Of a stretch of 64,000 nucleotides of DNA, positions 25,675 to 34,301 are shown piece after piece; position 1 is the stretch's first letter; each line of letters starts with the position of its first letter. This DNA comes from Streptomyces tibetensis. Its GTDB lineage: Bacteria > Actinomycetota > Actinomycetes > Streptomycetales > Streptomycetaceae. The stretch covers positions 186,001 to 250,000 of the forward strand of contig NZ_SZVW01000001.1 in assembly GCF_007655005.1 (NCBI RefSeq), in the 5' to 3' direction. The notes below the pieces were generated by a model. It did not search any database. It was not told where the DNA came from and worked only from the letters and a program-made list of their open reading frames with translations. Both the position numbers and the translations under genes were made by a program.

Positions 25675-26225
25675 GTGCGCGGTTCCTCGCGCCCCTCGGC
25701 TTCGCCGTCCTCGAAGTAGGCGTCGAGGACGGCGTCCAACTGCTCGTCCCACTCCGTGAAACGGCTCCTGGCCGGCGCCTCGATCTCGATCGGGTACCAG
25801 CGCCGGTCAGGGGTGTGGACGGTGACGGTGTACCGCTTGCCGAAGCGGGCCGTCTCCGTCTCCACCGCGCCGATCTCGTCCCAGCGGAACTCGCACTCCT
25901 GGTCGTCCAGGGACATGCGTACGCCTCTGTGGTCGGCGACCAACCGGGCGCGGCGGTCGGACGCCTCGAACACGGGGCCGTCGGCTTCGGTGTCCTCCTC
26001 CTGTGCGGAGGGGGCCGCCTTTGCCGTGTCCTTCGCCGTGTCCTCCGGCTCGGGAACGGCCTCCTCGGCCTCCTCCACCTCCTCGGCCTCTGCGACCTCA
26101 GGCTCCTTCTCCGGCCCGTCCTCCTTCGTCCGTTCGGACGCGGGTGACGTGAGCCCGGGGATGAAAGCCGGGTCGAATCCGGCGCCTTCCAGGGGCTGGC
26201 TGCTCGAACCTATGCGCTGCTCCAC
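25671..26225 (-). CDS. Acidic small protein with PH-like domain (paralogue B)
   Basis: A 184-residue protein. Residues about 30-90 are very acidic and Ala/Glu-rich. Residues about 92-172 match the small domain of the protein at 18091-18558: FRWDEI, then a strand pair and the helix [16 protein letters not shown]. No signal peptide is seen. Its TAA stop overlaps the carboxypeptidase TAG on the other strand, and no terminator separates them. Function unknown. Confidence 0.65.
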   Translation of the reverse strand: MEQRIGSSSQPLEGAGFDPAFIPGLTSPASERTKEDGPEKEPEVAEAEEVEEAEEAVPEPEDTAKDTAKAAPSAQEEDTEADGPVFEASDRRARLVADHRGVRMSLDDQECEFRWDEIGAVETETARFGKRYTVTVHTPDRRWYPIEIEAPARSRFTEWDEQLDAVLDAYFEDGEAEGREEPRT

Positions 26226-26290
26226 AGCGGAGCAGTATGGTCGACAAACCTGTGCGGCACACAGTCGACCCCGACTTCGTTATCAGACGC

Positions 26291-27811
26291 CTACACGAAC
26301 AGACTCAAGCCCGCCGCGACCGCGAACCCCGCCACCGACAGCACGCTCTCCAGCACCGTCCAGGTCTTGAGGGTGTCCCGCTCGCTGATGCCGAAGTACT
26401 TCGCGACCATCCAGAAGCCCCCGTCGTTCACGTGTGAGGCGAAGATGGATCCGGCCGAGATGGCCATGATGACCAGGGCGACGAAGGCCTGGGAGTGGTT
26501 TCCCTCGGACAGGAGCGGGGCCACGATGCCCGCCGTCGTCACGATCGCCACCGTCGCCGAGCCCTGGGCCACACGCAGGACCAAGGAGATCAGGTAGGAG
26601 AGGACGAGCACCGGCAGACCCACGTCGTGGAACGTGTCCGCCAGGGCCTGCGCGACGCCGCCGGCCTTGAGGACCGCGCCGAAGATGCCGCCCGCGCCGA
26701 CCACCAACAGGATGTTGCCGACCGGCTTGAGGGACGCGGTGGACACCCTCTCCAGGGACTTGCGGGACCAGCCGCGGCGGATGCCGAGCAGGTAGTAGGC
26801 GAGGAACAGGGCGATCGTCAGCGCCACGAACGGGTGGCCGAAGAACTCGATGACCGAGCGGAGGGTGGAGGGCTCCAGGGCGATCGAGGAGAAGGTCGCG
26901 GCGAGGATGAGCACCAGGGGCGTGCCGATGATGCCGAGGACGGTGCCCAGGGAGACCGGCTGCTCGCTCGGCGCGACCCCGGCGGCCCGCTGCTCGTCGA
27001 TGACCGCCTGCTTCGCCTCCTCCGCCGCCTCGACCATGTCCTGCGGCACGGCGACGAAGATGCGGCGGCCGATCCACGCCGAGTAGGCCCACGCGGCCAC
27101 CACGGCCGGCAGACCGCAGACGATGCCCATGAGGATGACCCAGCCGAGGTCGACGTGGAGGAGACCGGCGGCTGCGACCGGGCCGGGGTGCGGGGGAAGG
27201 AAGGCGTGGGTGACCGACAGGCCCGCGAGCAGGGGCAGGCAGTACAGCAGGATCGACTTGCCCGTGGCCGTCCCCCCTGGACCGGAGCTTGTCGGAGGCC
27301 CTTGGGGGCGCTTGGCGGCGGCGTAGACGATCGGGGCCAGGACGAAGATGCCGACGTCGAAGAAGACCGGGATGCCGAAGATCAGGCCGGTGAGGCCCAT
27401 GGCGAGCGGGGCGCGCTTCTCGCCGAACAGGCCGAGCAGCCGCCGGGCCAGCACCTCGGCGCCGCCGCTGACTTCGAGGATGGCGCCGAGCATGGTGCCC
27501 AGGCCGATGATGATGGCGACATGGCCGAGGATGCCGCCCATGCCGGACTCGATGGTGGAGACGGCGTCCGACTTCTGGACCGTGCCGAAGAGTTCGGTGA
27601 CCGAGAGACCGGCGGCGAGGCCGACGGCTATGGAGACCGCGAGCAGGGCGACGAACGGCTGGAGTCTCACCTTGATGATGAGGAAGAGCAGCAGCGCGAT
27701 GCCGAGCGCGGCGGTGAGCAGGAGTCCGGCCGTGCCGTCGACGAGGAGGAGCAGGCCTCCGGTGTGGGGTGGGGTCTCGGCAGGGGCGGACGCAGCGAGC
27801 GAGGGGGACAT
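26291..27811 (-). CDS. GntP-family gluconate-type permease
   Basis: A 506-residue transporter of the GntP/GntT family with about 12-14 membrane helices; the FFDVGIFVLAP and PPHPGPVAAA motifs are present. ATG 27811 has GAGGA eight bases upstream, and an ATG at 27832 would add seven residues. It probably imports gluconate or a related sugar acid. A Gly/Pro/Ser-rich stretch of about 15 residues (PQGPPTSSGPGG) interrupts the loop before the ATGKS sequence and is encoded by an imperfect palindrome. It lies downstream of ridA in the sugar-kinase operon, beyond a hairpin. Confidence 0.88.
   Translation of the reverse strand: MSPSLAASAPAETPPHTGGLLLLVDGTAGLLLTAALGIALLLFLIIKVRLQPFVALLAVSIAVGLAAGLSVTELFGTVQKSDAVSTIESGMGGILGHVAIIIGLGTMLGAILEVSGGAEVLARRLLGLFGEKRAPLAMGLTGLIFGIPVFFDVGIFVLAPIVYAAAKRPQGPPTSSGPGGTATGKSILLYCLPLLAGLSVTHAFLPPHPGPVAAAGLLHVDLGWVILMGIVCGLPAVVAAWAYSAWIGRRIFVAVPQDMVEAAEEAKQAVIDEQRAAGVAPSEQPVSLGTVLGIIGTPLVLILAATFSSIALEPSTLRSVIEFFGHPFVALTIALFLAYYLLGIRRGWSRKSLERVSTASLKPVGNILLVVGAGGIFGAVLKAGGVAQALADTFHDVGLPVLVLSYLISLVLRVAQGSATVAIVTTAGIVAPLLSEGNHSQAFVALVIMAISAGSIFASHVNDGGFWMVAKYFGISERDTLKTWTVLESVLSVAGFAVAAGLSLFV
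27271..27308. repeat. Short palindromic insert in permease gene
   Basis: The segment begins with TCCCCCCTGGACCGGAGC and ends with GGAGGCCCTTGGGGG, forming an imperfect hairpin that keeps the reading frame. It encodes the low-complexity loop of the permease. The arrangement resembles a small in-frame insertion element. The exact borders are inferred by comparison with remembered GntP sequences. Confidence 0.4.
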
Positions 27812-27861
27812 TCGGGGGTCCTCTGCGTACATGCATGCGGCTTCTGGGTAGGGGGGAGCGC

Positions 27862-27889
27862 GGCGCGGCGCATCGAACGGCGCCGCGCC
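27862..27889. terminator. Stem-loop between ridA and permease gene
   Basis: GGCGCGGCGC (27862-27871) pairs perfectly with GCGCCGCGCC (27880-27889) around an 8-base loop. On the minus strand it follows ridA and precedes the permease, so it could end or attenuate read-through and lower permease expression. No T-tract follows. Confidence 0.55.
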
Positions 27890-27916
27890 TCGAAACAGGC
27901 CGGTGGGGGTGGGTCG

Positions 27917-28327
27917 TCAGCCGAGGACGGCCAGGGCGTCGATCTCGATGAGGAGACCCGCGGGGAGCCCGACGTAGACGGTCGTGCGTGCGGCGGGCGG
28001 CTGGGTCAGCCCCTGCTCCTCGAAGTACGCGTTGTAGATCTCGTTCATCTCGGCGAAGTGGCCGACGTCCGTGAGGTAGACGCGGATCATCATCACGTCG
28101 TCCCAGCAGGCGCCGCCCTCCTCCAGGATCGCCTTGACGTTGGCGAGGGTCTGGAGGGTCTGCTCGCGCAGGCCCGGCCCGGCGGGCGTGGGCGCCTTGC
28201 CCTCCTCGGCGGGCAGGAAGCTGACCTGGCCGGCGACCTGGAGGATGTTGCCCTTCCTCACACCGTGGGAGAACTTCGCCGGCGGGGTGGTGTGGGTCTT
28301 CGGGGTGAGTGCGATCTTGTCCGTCAT
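27917..28327 (-). CDS. ridA: RidA-family imine deaminase
   Basis: A 136-residue YjgF/YER057c/UK114 protein. RidA enzymes hydrolyse reactive enamine and imine intermediates released by PLP-dependent dehydratases and deaminases. ATG 28327 overlaps the stop of the IclR regulator gene as ATGA. The conserved Arg is probably in AARTTVYVGLP near residue 113. Its presence fits the divergent deaminase-like PLP gene at 30284, whose product would create such intermediates. Confidence 0.88.
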   Translation of the reverse strand: MTDKIALTPKTHTTPPAKFSHGVRKGNILQVAGQVSFLPAEEGKAPTPAGPGLREQTLQTLANVKAILEEGGACWDDVMMIRVYLTDVGHFAEMNEIYNAYFEEQGLTQPPAARTTVYVGLPAGLLIEIDALAVLG

Positions 28328-29085
28328 ACGGTGCCCTTCACTGGTGTCCTGCCGGAGTACTCGCCGCTGATGGCGTCCGCCGTACGGCGCACCAGCGGCA
28401 GGAGGGTGAGGAGTTCGTCGGCGGTGACGACGACGTTCGGCGCGGAGACCGACATCGCGGCGACGACCCGGCCGTCGGCGCCCCGGACGGGCGCCGCGAC
28501 GCAGTTGATGGACTCCTCGTGGCCGCCGAGGTCGGTGGCCCAGCCCTGTTCGCGCACCTTCTCCAACTCGCGCAGGAACGCGGCCGCGTCGGGCGTCGAA
28601 CGGGACGTGTAGGTGGGGTAGTCGAGCTTCTCCGCGATCGCCCGCCGCTCGTGCTCCGGCAGGTCGGCCAGGAGCAGCTTCGCGACCGCGGCGACGGTGA
28701 TGGCGACGGGCTTGCCGATGCGGGAGTACATCCGCACGGGATAGCGGCTGTCGACCTTGTCGATGTAGAGGACCTCGTGCTCCTCGTACACCGCGAGGTG
28801 CACGGTGTGCCCGCAGCTCTCGTTGAGGCGGACCAGGTGGGGATGGGCGATCTCGCGGACGTCGAGGTTCTCCATCGCCTCCTGGGCGAGCGCGAAGAGC
28901 CGGGCGCCGAGGCGGTAGCGCTGGTCGGACTGGCGGTAGACGAGTCCGTGCTCGTGGAGGGTGCGCAGCAGGCGCAGGGCCGTGGACTTGTGCACGCCGA
29001 GCCGGTCGGCGACCCGTCCCAGGTCGGCGGGGCCCTCGGCGAGCAGCGGCAGGATGCTGAGCGCGCGGTCGACGGTCTGGCTCAT
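28324..29085 (-). CDS. IclR-family transcriptional regulator
   Basis: A 253-residue regulator with an N-terminal winged helix (about residues 1-65, VADRLGVHKSTALRLLRTL) and a C-terminal effector-binding domain (about 75-245, containing ESINCVAAPVRGADGRVVAAMSV split over the typical site). ATG 29085 overlaps the kinase stop as ATGA. It probably represses the divergent catabolic genes in the absence of an acid substrate. The palindrome at 30247-30263 is a candidate operator. Confidence 0.9.
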   Translation of the reverse strand: MSQTVDRALSILPLLAEGPADLGRVADRLGVHKSTALRLLRTLHEHGLVYRQSDQRYRLGARLFALAQEAMENLDVREIAHPHLVRLNESCGHTVHLAVYEEHEVLYIDKVDSRYPVRMYSRIGKPVAITVAAVAKLLLADLPEHERRAIAEKLDYPTYTSRSTPDAAAFLRELEKVREQGWATDLGGHEESINCVAAPVRGADGRVVAAMSVSAPNVVVTADELLTLLPLVRRTADAISGEYSGRTPVKGTV

Positions 29086-30134
29086 GGCGTGCGTACCTCC
29101 TCGTCGGCCCGCTGTGTCCCCTCGGTCCAGCCCGGGCCGAGTCGCAGTCTCCCCCATGCCGCGTCGTCCAGGGCGGCGAGCCGGTCGGCGTGCTCCCGCG
29201 CGGGCGGTGTCGCGAGGTCGCCGGGCACGGTGAGGGCGGCGGCGGCCATGAGGTGCCCGTGCCGCAGCCGGTCCCTCACGGGCAGTGCGCGCAAGGTGGC
29301 GGAGAGGAACCCGGCGGCGAAGGCGTCTCCGGCACCGACGGCGGCGACGACGTCGACCTGGGGGGCGGGCACGAAGGTGACGTCCCGCTTGTCGAAGACG
29401 GTCGCTCCGGCGGCGCCCTGCTTGACGACCAGCACCTCGGGTTCGGGGAGGGCGGCGCGGACGGCTTCGGCGCTGTGCAGCCCCCACGCCTCGTCCTGCC
29501 CGACGAACACCAGGTCGGCACCCCGGGCGAGGTCGCGCAGGACCGTCGGGGCGTCCCCCTCGCGCCACAGGCCGGGCCGGTGGTTGACGTCGAAGGAGAC
29601 CAGGGGGCGGCCGGGGCGGCGGGCGGTCAGCTCGCGCATCAGGCCGAGGCAGGTACCGGACAGCGCCGCGGTGATCCCGGAGAGGTGCAGCACACGGCCG
29701 GCGCGCACCGCCGCCGGGTCCACCGTGTCGGCGGACATCGCCGAGGCAGCCGATCCGGCCCGGTAGTAGGCCACCTCGTGGGCGTCGCCGGCGCGGTCCC
29801 CGGCGGTGCGGAAATAGATGCCGGTGGGGCGGCCGGGGTCGCGCCGGACGTGCGTCACGTCGACCCCGTACCCGCCGATCGTCTCCACCAGGTGGTCGCC
29901 GAACGGGTCGGCCCCCACCCTGCTGATCCACCGTACGGAGTGCCCCGCCGCCGCCAGCCCACAGGCCACGTTCGACTCCGCCCCGCCGATGCCCCGCTCG
30001 AAGGACGGCACGTCGGCGAGGCGTCCCGGCCGGGACGGCAGGAACGTGACCATGGACTCGCCGAGCGCGACGACGTCCACGACATCCACGATGTCGGGGG
30101 CGTCGGGGACCTCGCAGGGTCCGGTGGGGGTCAC
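29082..30134 (-). CDS. PfkB-family sugar kinase (2-keto-3-deoxygluconate kinase-like)
   Basis: A 350-residue ribokinase-family kinase. The N-terminal GGAESNVACGLA motif and the C-terminal anion-hole GAGDAFAAGFL are typical; Asp of GAGD is the catalytic base. Best fit is 2-keto-3-deoxygluconate kinase, which phosphorylates KDG with ATP. The start is GTG 30134 with GAGGAG ten bases upstream. It is the first gene of a four-gene run with the IclR regulator, RidA and a gluconate-type permease. Substrate is inferred from family and context. Confidence 0.82.
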   Translation of the reverse strand: MTPTGPCEVPDAPDIVDVVDVVALGESMVTFLPSRPGRLADVPSFERGIGGAESNVACGLAAAGHSVRWISRVGADPFGDHLVETIGGYGVDVTHVRRDPGRPTGIYFRTAGDRAGDAHEVAYYRAGSAASAMSADTVDPAAVRAGRVLHLSGITAALSGTCLGLMRELTARRPGRPLVSFDVNHRPGLWREGDAPTVLRDLARGADLVFVGQDEAWGLHSAEAVRAALPEPEVLVVKQGAAGATVFDKRDVTFVPAPQVDVVAAVGAGDAFAAGFLSATLRALPVRDRLRHGHLMAAAALTVPGDLATPPAREHADRLAALDDAAWGRLRLGPGWTEGTQRADEEVRTP

Positions 30135-30283
30135 GATGCTCGTAGCTCCTCGTCGAGGCGTCGGGCCGTCGGGGCGGCCGGTGGCGGTTTCATTGACCGG
30201 GGGTGGCCGAGATGTTAGACAGCGTTGAGCGCCCTATGCAATGAAGGTTGCAGAGACTGCAACATCGCAGATCAGGAGGTCTC
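30135..30283. promoter_or_regulatory. Divergent catabolic promoter region with palindrome
   Basis: The perfect inverted repeat GTTGCA-GAGAC-TGCAAC lies at 30247-30263, 21 bases before ATG 30284. On the minus strand TTGCAT, an 18-bp spacer and TAACAT form a plausible promoter for the kinase operon. The repeat is placed to control both directions and is a candidate IclR operator. Confidence 0.5.
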
Positions 30284-31564
30284 ATGACGGCCGACCCCGC
30301 CCAGTCCCTCGCCCGGCTCGCCGCCGAGCGCGTCGACCACCGCTTCAAGGGCCTCCCGCCGGACGCGGACGGGCTGACCGTCGCCGAGCTGGCCGGCCAG
30401 CGCCGCAACCTCTTCACCGGCGGCTTCGCCACGCCCGTGCTGGCGCTGTCCGCCGAGCGCCTGGAGCACAACCTGACGCTCATGGAGACGTACGCGGCCC
30501 GGCACGGCCTGGCCTTCGCGCCGCACGGCAAGACCTCCATGGCTCCGCAGCTGTTCCAGCGGCAGATCGAGCACGGGGCGTGGGGCATCACGCTGGCCGT
30601 GCCGCACCAGGTGCGGGTGGCGCGGGCGTTCGGGACCCGGCGCGTGTTCCTGGCGAACGAACTGGTCGACGCGCCGGCCCTGCGCTGGATCGCGGCCGAG
30701 CTCGACGCCGACCCGGACTTCGAGCTGGTCTGCTACGTCGACTCCGTGCGCGGCGTCGAGCTGATGGACGCCGCGCTGCGGGACGCCCGCGCCACGCGCC
30801 CCGTGGACGTCGTCGTCGAACTCGCCGCGGGCGAGGGCGCCAGGACCGGTGTCCGCACCGAGACCGGGTGCGCGGCGGTCGCGGACGCGGTGGCGGGCAC
30901 CCGGACCCTGCGGCTCGTCGGCGTCGCGGGCTACGAGGGCGAGGTGCCGAAGGCCGACACCGAGCGGGTGACGGCATGGCTGCGCCGGCTGGTCGCGCTC
31001 GCCGCCGACTTCGACAAGGCGGGCCGTTTCGCGGGCCTGGACGAGATCGTGGTCAGCGCGGGCGGCAGCGCCTGGTTCGACGCGGTCGCCGAGGTCTTCG
31101 CGGAGATCCCCGAACTGTCCCGCCCTGTCCTCAAGTTGCTGCGCTCGGGCGCGTACGTCTCGCACGACGACGGCCACTACCGCAAGCTGACCCCGTTCAA
31201 CCGCGTCCCCGAGGAGGGCGCCCTGGAACCGGCGTTCCGCCTGTGGACGCAGGTGGTGTCGCGGCCGTCGGCCGAGCAGGCCTTCGTCAACGCCGGCAAG
31301 CGGGACGCGGCCTACGACCTCCACCTGCCCTTCGCCCAGGTGATCCGCCGGGACGGCGCCGAGCGCCCGGCCACGGGCGTGTCGGTGACGGCCCTGTCCG
31401 ACCAGCACGCCTGGCTCGCCACCACGCCGGAGGCGGACCTGGAGGTCGGCGACTGGGTCGGGCTCGGGCTGTCCCACCCGTGCACCTCGTTCGACAAATG
31501 GCAGCTGATCCCGGTCGCGGAGGCGGACGGCACGGTCGTCGACTACGTCCGCACCTTCTTCTAG
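30284..31564 (+). CDS. D-threonine aldolase/D-serine dehydratase-like PLP enzyme
   Basis: A 426-residue fold-type III PLP enzyme with an alanine-racemase-like N-terminal barrel. The PLP lysine is K83 in FAPHGKTSMAP. The C-terminal domain has the HPC metal-binding pair (H398, C400) typical of the D-serine dehydratase-like family, in which a metal ion assists D-amino-acid dehydration or cleavage. AGGAGG precedes ATG 30284. The downstream D-aminoacylase gene supports a D-amino-acid substrate, and the divergent RidA supports an imine product. Deaminase and aldolase cannot be told apart from sequence alone. Confidence 0.85.
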   Translation: MTADPAQSLARLAAERVDHRFKGLPPDADGLTVAELAGQRRNLFTGGFATPVLALSAERLEHNLTLMETYAARHGLAFAPHGKTSMAPQLFQRQIEHGAWGITLAVPHQVRVARAFGTRRVFLANELVDAPALRWIAAELDADPDFELVCYVDSVRGVELMDAALRDARATRPVDVVVELAAGEGARTGVRTETGCAAVADAVAGTRTLRLVGVAGYEGEVPKADTERVTAWLRRLVALAADFDKAGRFAGLDEIVVSAGGSAWFDAVAEVFAEIPELSRPVLKLLRSGAYVSHDDGHYRKLTPFNRVPEEGALEPAFRLWTQVVSRPSAEQAFVNAGKRDAAYDLHLPFAQVIRRDGAERPATGVSVTALSDQHAWLATTPEADLEVGDWVGLGLSHPCTSFDKWQLIPVAEADGTVVDYVRTFF

Positions 31565-31577
31565 GAGGCGGGCAGCG

Positions 31578-33191
31578 ATGGAAGAGCTCGTCATCCTGGA
31601 CGCCGACGTCGTCGACGGCTCCGGCTCGGACGCGTACCGGGCCGATGTGGTGGTCGACGGCGGCCGGATCGTCTCCATCGTCAAGGAGGCCGCCGCGGCC
31701 GGCTGCCAGCGGCCGAAGGCACGCCGGGAGCTGGACGCCGAGGGGCTCGTCCTGTCCCCCGGCTTCGTCGACATGCACGCCCACAGCGACCTGGCGCTGC
31801 TGCGCGACCCCGACCACAGCGCCAAGGCCGCGCAGGGCGTGACCCTGGAGGTCATCGGCCAGGACGGGCTGTCGTACGCGCCGGTCGACGACCGCACGCT
31901 CGGCGAGGTGCGGCGGGCGATCGCCGGGTGGAACGGCCCGGGGGACGACATCGACTTCGACTGGCGCACCGTCGGCGAGTACCTGGACCGGCTGGATGGC
32001 GGGATCGCCGTGAACGCGGCCTACCTGATCCCGCAGGGCACGGTCCGGGCGCTCGCCGTCGGCTGGGAGGACCGGGAGGCGACCCCGGACGAGCTGGACC
32101 GGATGCGCAGGCTGGTCGCCGAGGGCATGGAGCAGGGCGCCGTCGGCATGTCCTCGGGGCTGACCTACACACCGGGCATGTACGCGCCCGACGCCGAACT
32201 GACCGAGCTGTGCCGGGTGGTGGCCTCCTACGGCGGCTACTACTGCCCGCACCACCGCTCCTACGGCGCCGGGGCGCTCCAGGCCTACGCGGAGATGGTG
32301 GCACTGACCCGGGAGGCGGGCTGCTCCCTGCATCTGGCCCACGCCACCATGAACTTCGGCGTGAACAAGGGCCGGGCGCCGGAGCTGCTGGCCCTGCTGG
32401 ACGAGGCCCTCGCGGCCGGATCCGACATCAGCCTCGACACCTACCCGTACACCCCGGGCTGTACGACGCTGGCGGCCGTGCTGCCGAGCTGGGCGAGCGA
32501 GGGCGGCCCCGAGCGGGCCCTGAAGCGGCTGGCGGACGAGGAGACGGCGGAGCGCATCCGCCACCATCTGGAGGTCACCGGCTCGGACGGCTGCCACGGC
32601 GTCCCCGTCGAGTGGGACACCATCGAGATCTCGGGCGTGAACGACCCGGCCCTCGCCGAGTTCGTCGGCCGGACGGTCCAGGAGTCGGCGGACCGGCGGG
32701 GCGAGACGCCCTGGGCGACCGCGCGCGGACTGCTGCTGGCCGACCGGCTGGCCCCGACGATCCTCCAGCACGTCGGCCACGAGGAGAACGTCCGGGCGAT
32801 CATGCGCCACCGGGTGCACACCGGCGGCTCGGACGGCATCCTTCAGGGCGCGAAGCCCCATCCGCGCGCCTACGGCACGTTCCCGCACTACCTCGGGCAC
32901 TACGTCAGGGAGTTGGGGGTGCTGTCGCTGGAGGAGTGCGTCGCGCACCTCACGTCCCGCCCGGCGGCGCGGCTCCGGCTGCCCGACCGGGGTCTGGTCC
33001 GCGAGGGCTACAAGGCCGACCTGGTGCTGTTCGACCCGGCGACGGTCGCGGCGGGCTCCACGTTCGAGCTGCCGCGCACGCTCCCGGTGGGCATCCCCCA
33101 CGTCCTGGTCGACGGCCGGTTCGTGATCGAGGACGGCCGGCGCACGGACGTGCTGGCGGGCCGGGCGGTCCGCAGGACTGCTCCCGCGTGA
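31578..33191 (+). CDS. N-acyl-D-amino-acid deacylase-like amidohydrolase
   Basis: A 537-residue amidohydrolase with AGGAGG before ATG 31578, 13 bp after the PLP enzyme. The metal-binding HxH is H67/H69 in DMHAHSD. Downstream ligands lie in CPHH and HLAHA, and the catalytic Asp in HTGGSDG. The Cys that bridges metal in many D-aminoacylases (NCG) is replaced by QDG. Such enzymes release D-amino acids from N-acylated forms, feeding the upstream enzyme. Substrate identity is inferred. Confidence 0.85.
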   Translation: MEELVILDADVVDGSGSDAYRADVVVDGGRIVSIVKEAAAAGCQRPKARRELDAEGLVLSPGFVDMHAHSDLALLRDPDHSAKAAQGVTLEVIGQDGLSYAPVDDRTLGEVRRAIAGWNGPGDDIDFDWRTVGEYLDRLDGGIAVNAAYLIPQGTVRALAVGWEDREATPDELDRMRRLVAEGMEQGAVGMSSGLTYTPGMYAPDAELTELCRVVASYGGYYCPHHRSYGAGALQAYAEMVALTREAGCSLHLAHATMNFGVNKGRAPELLALLDEALAAGSDISLDTYPYTPGCTTLAAVLPSWASEGGPERALKRLADEETAERIRHHLEVTGSDGCHGVPVEWDTIEISGVNDPALAEFVGRTVQESADRRGETPWATARGLLLADRLAPTILQHVGHEENVRAIMRHRVHTGGSDGILQGAKPHPRAYGTFPHYLGHYVRELGVLSLEECVAHLTSRPAARLRLPDRGLVREGYKADLVLFDPATVAAGSTFELPRTLPVGIPHVLVDGRFVIEDGRRTDVLAGRAVRRTAPA

Positions 33192-33202
33192 CCGCCCGGC
33201 CG

Positions 33203-33232
33203 GCACCCTGCCTTACGGCTTGGGCAGGGTGC
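33203..33232. terminator. Bidirectional stem-loop terminator
   Basis: GCACCCTGCC (33203-33212) pairs perfectly with GGCAGGGTGC (33223-33232) across a 10-base loop. It lies between the convergent D-aminoacylase and serine protease genes and covers the protease stop codon and last codons. Confidence 0.7.
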
Positions 33233-34139
33233 AGCCGCTCGCGCTCAGGTCGAGCTTGTTGTCGATCCCGAAGCAGGCCGGGATCCCGTAGGTCTCCTGG
33301 GCGTAGTTGATGCCCTTGCGGACGGTCACGTTGCCGTTCGCGTCGACCTCGCACGGGTTGTTCACCGTGCAGCGCTCACCGTCCTCGTTGCCGGTGTTGT
33401 TGATGGCGACGACCTTGTTGGTGGCCTGGTCGACGACGGGCGAACCGGACGTGCCGCCGATGGTGTTGCAGGCGGAGGTGTAGCGGACCGAGTCCTTCCA
33501 GGTCCAGTCGCCCTCCTTCAGGGTGGGGACGAACCCGTCGATGGTGCAGCTGTAGATGCGCTTCCAGTAGCCGGAGGGGATGCCGATGGCGGTGCCGGCG
33601 ACCGGGTGGCTGTCGTTCAGCGTCAGCGCGTTGATGTTGTACGAGCTCTTGATCTGCCCGTACGTGGTGGTGAGCTGGTACAGCGCGACGTCCGTGTCGG
33701 TCATCGTGCCGTAGGCGAGCTTGGCGGCGCGCAGGGTGGCGACGCGCGAGCCGGAGGCGCCCAGCAGGGTGAAGGTGCGGCTGGAGGCCTTGTCGACGAG
33801 AACCTGTCCGGGGCCGGGGAACCCGGACTCCAGGCAGTGGCCGTTGGTCATCACGAGCGCCGGGTCGTCGGCCTCGGAGTCCGGCATGCGGACGACCGAG
33901 CCGGAGCAGTTGCTGAGCGCGACGGTGCCGGCGAAGTTCACGGCCTTGGCCTGAGGGCCGCGAAGGCCGGACAGCGTCTGCTCCACGGACGAGACCACGC
34001 CGGAGACGGCGGACGTGGCCGAGCCCGTGTCCGCGGCCTTGCCGACGCCCGTGGGGGCGGCCTCGGCAGCGGTCGCGGGAGCCGCGCCGGCCCCGGCTAT
34101 CGCCAGGGCGCAGAACGCGGCGGCGAGAGGTTTTCTCAT
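33213..34139 (-). CDS. Secreted trypsin-like serine protease
   Basis: A 308-residue secreted protein. A signal peptide (about residues 1-25, PATAA) is followed by a short propeptide-like stretch and a chymotrypsin-fold domain. The catalytic triad is H101 (TNGHC), D140 (TDTDVAL) and S221 (GGTSGSP). ATG 34139 is chosen for its signal peptide and the GAGGGG before it. Several Cys pairs are likely disulfides. The natural target is unknown. Confidence 0.9.
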   Translation of the reverse strand: MRKPLAAAFCALAIAGAGAAPATAAEAAPTGVGKAADTGSATSAVSGVVSSVEQTLSGLRGPQAKAVNFAGTVALSNCSGSVVRMPDSEADDPALVMTNGHCLESGFPGPGQVLVDKASSRTFTLLGASGSRVATLRAAKLAYGTMTDTDVALYQLTTTYGQIKSSYNINALTLNDSHPVAGTAIGIPSGYWKRIYSCTIDGFVPTLKEGDWTWKDSVRYTSACNTIGGTSGSPVVDQATNKVVAINNTGNEDGERCTVNNPCEVDANGNVTVRKGINYAQETYGIPACFGIDNKLDLSASGCTLPKP

Positions 34140-34301
34140 GGGGGGTCCCCTCTTGCGACGGAGGCGGCCGGAAATCCTCCGGCCGCCTGCACGATTGTCA
34201 TGTGCATTGTGATCACGCAAAGGGGGATGGCACAAGAACCTGTTCCACAACCGGAATCCAGGCGTCCTGAACGACCCTACTCAACCGCCCTTACGGGCAG
34301 G

